NCBI GenBank assembly: GCA_038330145.1
Contig: JBBQNR010000112.1
Location: 1 to 7,727 of the forward strand
Source: JBBQNR01 sp038330145
Lineage (GTDB): Bacteria > Actinomycetota > Thermoleophilia > Solirubrobacterales > JBBDJG01
Length of the DNA: 7,727 nt
Reading direction: 5' to 3'
The position numbers and the translations under genes were made by a program. The notes under the pieces were generated by a model, which was not told the DNA's origin, did no database searches, and was given only the letters and a program-made list of their open reading frames with translations. Below, piece after piece: positions 5,939 to 7,727 of the stretch. How positions within the stretch are numbered: position 1 is the stretch's first letter; each line of letters begins with the position of its first letter.

Positions 5939-6211
5939 ATGATTCTGGCTACGACGACGGTGGAGGACTACGACCGCTTCGTGAGCATCTTCTCGACCAA
6001 GGGCGCTGAGAAGCGACGGCAGCACGGGTCCAAGGGTGCGCAGGTGTTTCGCGACCCCAACGAGGACGACCGAGTCTGGGTGCTCTTCGACTGGGACGCG
6101 GAGGGCTGGCAGAGCTTCGTCTCCGACCCCGAGGTCCCGCCGATCATGAAGGAGGGCGGCCACAAGGGTCCGCCCCAGGTGGCGGAGCTCGGCGGGCACT
6201 ACGACGCCTAA
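5939..6211 (+). CDS. Small dimeric alpha/beta-barrel protein, ABM (antibiotic biosynthesis monooxygenase)-like
   Basis: The 90-residue product begins with a beta-strand (MILATTTVEDYDRF), then a helix running to about residue 29 (EKRRQHGSKG) and strands through QVFRDPNEDDRVWVLFDWDAEGW (35-57). It ends in a helix and loop with DPEVPPIM. This order matches single-domain ferredoxin-like dimeric barrels of the ABM type, a group widespread in soil actinobacteria. Members include cofactor-free oxygenases, but many have no proven reaction, so only the fold is claimed. AGAGGAGG (5925-5932) six bases before the ATG is one of the best ribosome binding sites in the window. The gene stands alone between two inverted-repeat structures. 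The third base of its TAA stop is the first base of the right-hand one. Cytoplasmic; no signal peptide. Confidence 0.82.
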   Translation: MILATTTVEDYDRFVSIFSTKGAEKRRQHGSKGAQVFRDPNEDDRVWVLFDWDAEGWQSFVSDPEVPPIMKEGGHKGPPQVAELGGHYDA

Positions 6212-6374
6212 GAGCCTCTAACAAAATCACCCGTCATGCCTGACGCGCCTGCAAACCTTCGTCTGCCCACGTCCTCGGTCGGCCACATACCGCTTGGGTA
6301 TGCGGCCTCCCTGCGTCCTCGGCAGCCTCGGTTTTCGCCGCCTCAGTCACAACCGGCAATTTGTTAAAGGCTCT
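6211..6374. repeat. 164-base inverted-repeat-bounded structured element
   Basis: AGAGCCTCTAACAAA (6211-6225) pairs with TTTGTTAAAGGCTCT (6360-6374), 14 of 15 positions. Inside lie CGTCA/TGACG with a 4-base loop (6232-6245) and a strong hairpin, GGCC-A-CATACC with GGTATG-C-GGCC around a 5-base loop (6281-6307). GTCCTCGG occurs twice (6271-6278 and 6315-6322). No protein is supported in it. It starts in the stop codon of the ABM-like gene and ends 30 bases before the binding-protein start. It may be a miniature inverted-repeat element, an integron attC-like site or a long structured terminator/leader. The TAAC...GTTA ends recall attC, but the outer bases do not fit the RYYYAAC/GTTRRRY consensus. 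It fills most of the 193-base gap between genes. Confidence 0.55.
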
Positions 6375-6377
6375 AAC
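6363..6377. promoter_or_regulatory. Imperfect palindrome upstream of the binding-protein gene
   Basis: GTTAAAGGCTCTAAC is palindromic apart from one mismatched pair around a central G. It coincides with the right arm of the element and lies 28 bases before the start codon. It could act as an operator, or simply be the element boundary. No convincing -35/-10 pair is seen around it. Confidence 0.25.
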
Positions 6378-6393
6378 ACGTCCCAACGAGATT

Positions 6394-6399
6394 GGAGGA
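6394..6399 (+). promoter_or_regulatory. Ribosome binding site of the binding-protein gene
   Basis: GGAGGA lies five bases before ATG 6405. It is only two bases before the in-frame GTG 6402, too close for use. This decides the start at 6405. Confidence 0.7.
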
Positions 6400-6404
6400 A
6401 TGTG

Positions 6405-7550
6405 ATGGAAGCATCAACAGCTGCACTTGGGCGACCCATCAAGGTGGGAGTGATCGCCGATCAAACAGGACCCCTGTCGTTCATGGGCGTCGCGGACGCC
6501 AACGTCGCCAAGATGGTGATTGACGACATCAACGCCGCCGGCGGCCTGCTGGGCCAGCAGCTCGAGCTGTACCTCGAGGACAGTGAGACCACCGACAGTG
6601 CCGCGGAGGCCTGCGCCACCAAGCTCGTCCAGCAGGATCAGGTCGATGTGATCTTCGGTGGCATCTACAGCTCGACGCGGCAGGCCATCAAGGGTCCGGC
6701 TGTCGTGGACGGCAAGACGCTCTACATCTACCCCGAGCAGTACGAGGGGCAGGAGTGCGACCCGCTCATCTTCTGCACCGGCCCGGTGCCGGCACAGCAG
6801 GTCGACCCCCTCATTCCCTGGGTGATGGAGCAGACAGGCGCGAAGAAGTTCGCCCTGCCGTCAGCCGACTACATCTGGCCGCGCGTGCTGAACGAGAAGG
6901 TCCGCCAGGTCGTCACGGCCAACGCCGGTGAGATCGTCGTGGAGGACTACTTCCCCCTCGACCACACCGACTACGGCGAGGTCGTCGACAAGATCATGTC
7001 CAGTGGCGCGGAGGTGGTCTTCAACACGATCGTGCCCCCCGGGCTCACGCCGTTCATGCAGCAGCTGCACGACGCCGGGTTCACGAAGCGTGGTGGGCAC
7101 CTGGTCTGCACGTACTGGGACGAGAACTGCCTGGGCCTCGTGCCGCCCGAGCAGGTCGAGGGGCTGTACGGCTGCCTCGACTACTACCAGGACGCCGGCG
7201 ACCCGTTCAGCAAGGAGCTGCTCGACCGGTACAACAAGCTCTACCCGGGCAGCGCATTGTTCACCGGCGGGTCCGCGTGCTCAGGCATGTACCGGGGCCT
7301 GAGGCTCTGGGAGGGCGCCGTGAGAGAAGCGGGCTCGCTCGACCAAGAGGACGTCATCAGCGCCATGGACCACGCGAAGATCGCCGTCGGGCCGGGTGGC
7401 CCGGCGGAGATGGTGCCGGGTCAGCATCACGTTCGGATGAACATGTACATCGCGCAGGTGCGCAACGGCGCGCTCGAGATCGTCAAGAGCCTGGGAGTGG
7501 TCGATCCCGACGAGCTTCTCGTGGAGGAGCATCGCTTCGCCCAGGCATGA
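6405..7550 (+). CDS. Urea/amide-type periplasmic-binding-protein homologue lacking a signal peptide
   Basis: The 381-residue product is a type I periplasmic binding protein of the Peripla_BP_5/6 group, closest in style to urea and short-chain amide binders (UrtA, AmiC). Markers are IKVGVIADQTGPLSFMG (12-28), ININAAGG-type helix end (DDINAAGG, 40-47), LEDSETTD (57-64), FGGIYSSTR (84-92), YIYPEQYEGQEC (107-118), FPLDHTDYGEVV (183-194) and PGGPAEMVPGQHHVRMNMYI (330-349). Its length is full for the fold. The N-terminus M-E-A-S-T-A-A-L-G-R-P runs straight into the first strand, with no signal peptide or lipobox, and the upstream frame does not supply one. It holds seven cysteines. The protein is therefore probably cytoplasmic, like the amide sensor AmiC, rather than part of an ABC transporter. 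No permease or ATPase gene is in the window. The start is fixed by GGAGGA at 6394-6399. Confidence 0.88.
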   Translation: MEASTAALGRPIKVGVIADQTGPLSFMGVADANVAKMVIDDINAAGGLLGQQLELYLEDSETTDSAAEACATKLVQQDQVDVIFGGIYSSTRQAIKGPAVVDGKTLYIYPEQYEGQECDPLIFCTGPVPAQQVDPLIPWVMEQTGAKKFALPSADYIWPRVLNEKVRQVVTANAGEIVVEDYFPLDHTDYGEVVDKIMSSGAEVVFNTIVPPGLTPFMQQLHDAGFTKRGGHLVCTYWDENCLGLVPPEQVEGLYGCLDYYQDAGDPFSKELLDRYNKLYPGSALFTGGSACSGMYRGLRLWEGAVREAGSLDQEDVISAMDHAKIAVGPGGPAEMVPGQHHVRMNMYIAQVRNGALEIVKSLGVVDPDELLVEEHRFAQA

Positions 7551-7559
7551 GGCCGTGCT

Positions 7560-7595
7560 CTCGCCGGTCGCGCCCAAGAAAGGCTGACCGGCGGG
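7560..7595 (+). terminator. Stem-loop just after the binding-protein gene
   Basis: CGCCGGTC (7562-7569) pairs perfectly with GACCGGCG (7586-7593) around a 16-base loop. The stem can be extended by a wobble and a C-G pair to 7560/7595. It begins about ten bases after the stop codon. There is no T tract. Confidence 0.45.
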
Positions 7596-7612
7596 CTCCC
7601 ATCGACGGCCGA

Positions 7613-7650
7613 GGGCCCCCGTCGCCGGGGCCCGCGGCCCGTGTACGGGC
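7613..7650 (+). terminator. Pair of GC-rich hairpins closing the transcript
   Basis: GGGCCCC (7613-7619) pairs with GGGGCCC (7627-7633) around seven bases. GCCCG (7637-7641) pairs with CGGGC (7646-7650) around TGTA. With the stem at 7560-7595 this gives three hairpins in 90 bases, followed by TTAAGGC. They may form a tandem terminator, or a regulated leader of a gene beyond the window. The remaining 7651-7727 shows no supported start codon with a ribosome binding site. Confidence 0.4.
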
Positions 7651-7727
7651 TTAAGGCAGCCGGCGAACGCGGGTGCGACGCCGCGAGGGTTGCGAACGAG
7701 GGCGGCCAGCCGTTGGCGGCGGGAGCG

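Noticed and set aside
6215..6370. Canonical integron attC site
   Set aside because: The ends CTCTAAC and GTTAAAG miss the RYYYAAC/GTTRRRY consensus at the outer base, the span is longer than usual, and no integrase is present. Kept only as attC-like.
6294..6404. Earlier ATG (6294) for the binding-protein gene
   Set aside because: The added residues come from the hairpin-rich element, show no signal peptide and have no ribosome binding site, whereas GGAGGA precedes ATG 6405.
7277..7654. 125-residue plus-strand frame running past the binding-protein stop
   Set aside because: Arg/Gly/Pro-rich, out of frame with the conserved binding protein, and running through the GC hairpins.
1..7727. CRISPR array, tRNA, rRNA, transposase or phage genes
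   Set aside because: Read for regularly spaced repeats, cloverleaf patterns and integrase or transposase motifs on both strands; none found.

Overview
This is a high-GC, gene-dense stretch of bacterial chromosome, most likely from a soil actinobacterium. A Thermoleophilia-like host (Solirubrobacterales/Gaiellales) is my best guess. It rests on codon use with G or C in almost every third position, a tandem HD-GYP-like/LuxR-HTH regulator, a DUF309 protein, an ABM-type small protein and a TAGGCT-style -10 box. It is an inference from gene style, not a database match.

Layout. The 3' part of a zinc-free MDR (quinone oxidoreductase-like) gene enters from the left edge (1-789). Next come two very small single-span membrane-protein genes facing each other (919-1041 on +, 1098-1313 on -), with a stem-loop between them. 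A DUF309 gene (1386-1811, -) follows, with a hairpin terminator candidate after it. From a 135-base divergent region a rightward block begins: a secreted two-domain beta-rich protein (1947-3359), an AKR5-type aldo/keto reductase (3379-4209) and a large HD-GYP/LuxR regulator (4212-5795). Gaps of 19 and 2 bases make these three a likely operon. The regulator ends in a strong stem-loop. A 90-aa dimeric alpha/beta-barrel (ABM-like) gene with an excellent ribosome binding site follows (5939-6211), then a 164-base inverted-repeat-bounded, hairpin-rich element (6211-6374). Last is a urea/amide-type periplasmic-binding-protein homologue that has no signal peptide (6405-7550). The window closes in a hairpin-rich non-coding stretch (7551-7727).

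How the parts may work together. The reductase beside a secreted protein with a sugar-binding-like C-terminal module suggests extracellular polysaccharide capture or processing coupled to intracellular carbonyl reduction. The HD-GYP/LuxR protein could regulate or sense for that operon. The binding protein may be a cytoplasmic AmiC-like ligand sensor rather than a transporter component. All of this is inference.

The least explained structure is a recurrent AGAGCC-YY-TAA inverted-repeat motif. It starts inside the stop codons of two adjacent genes (5795-5839 and 6211-6374) and recurs in the stem-loop between the convergent small genes. No CRISPR array, tRNA, rRNA, transposase or phage gene is visible.
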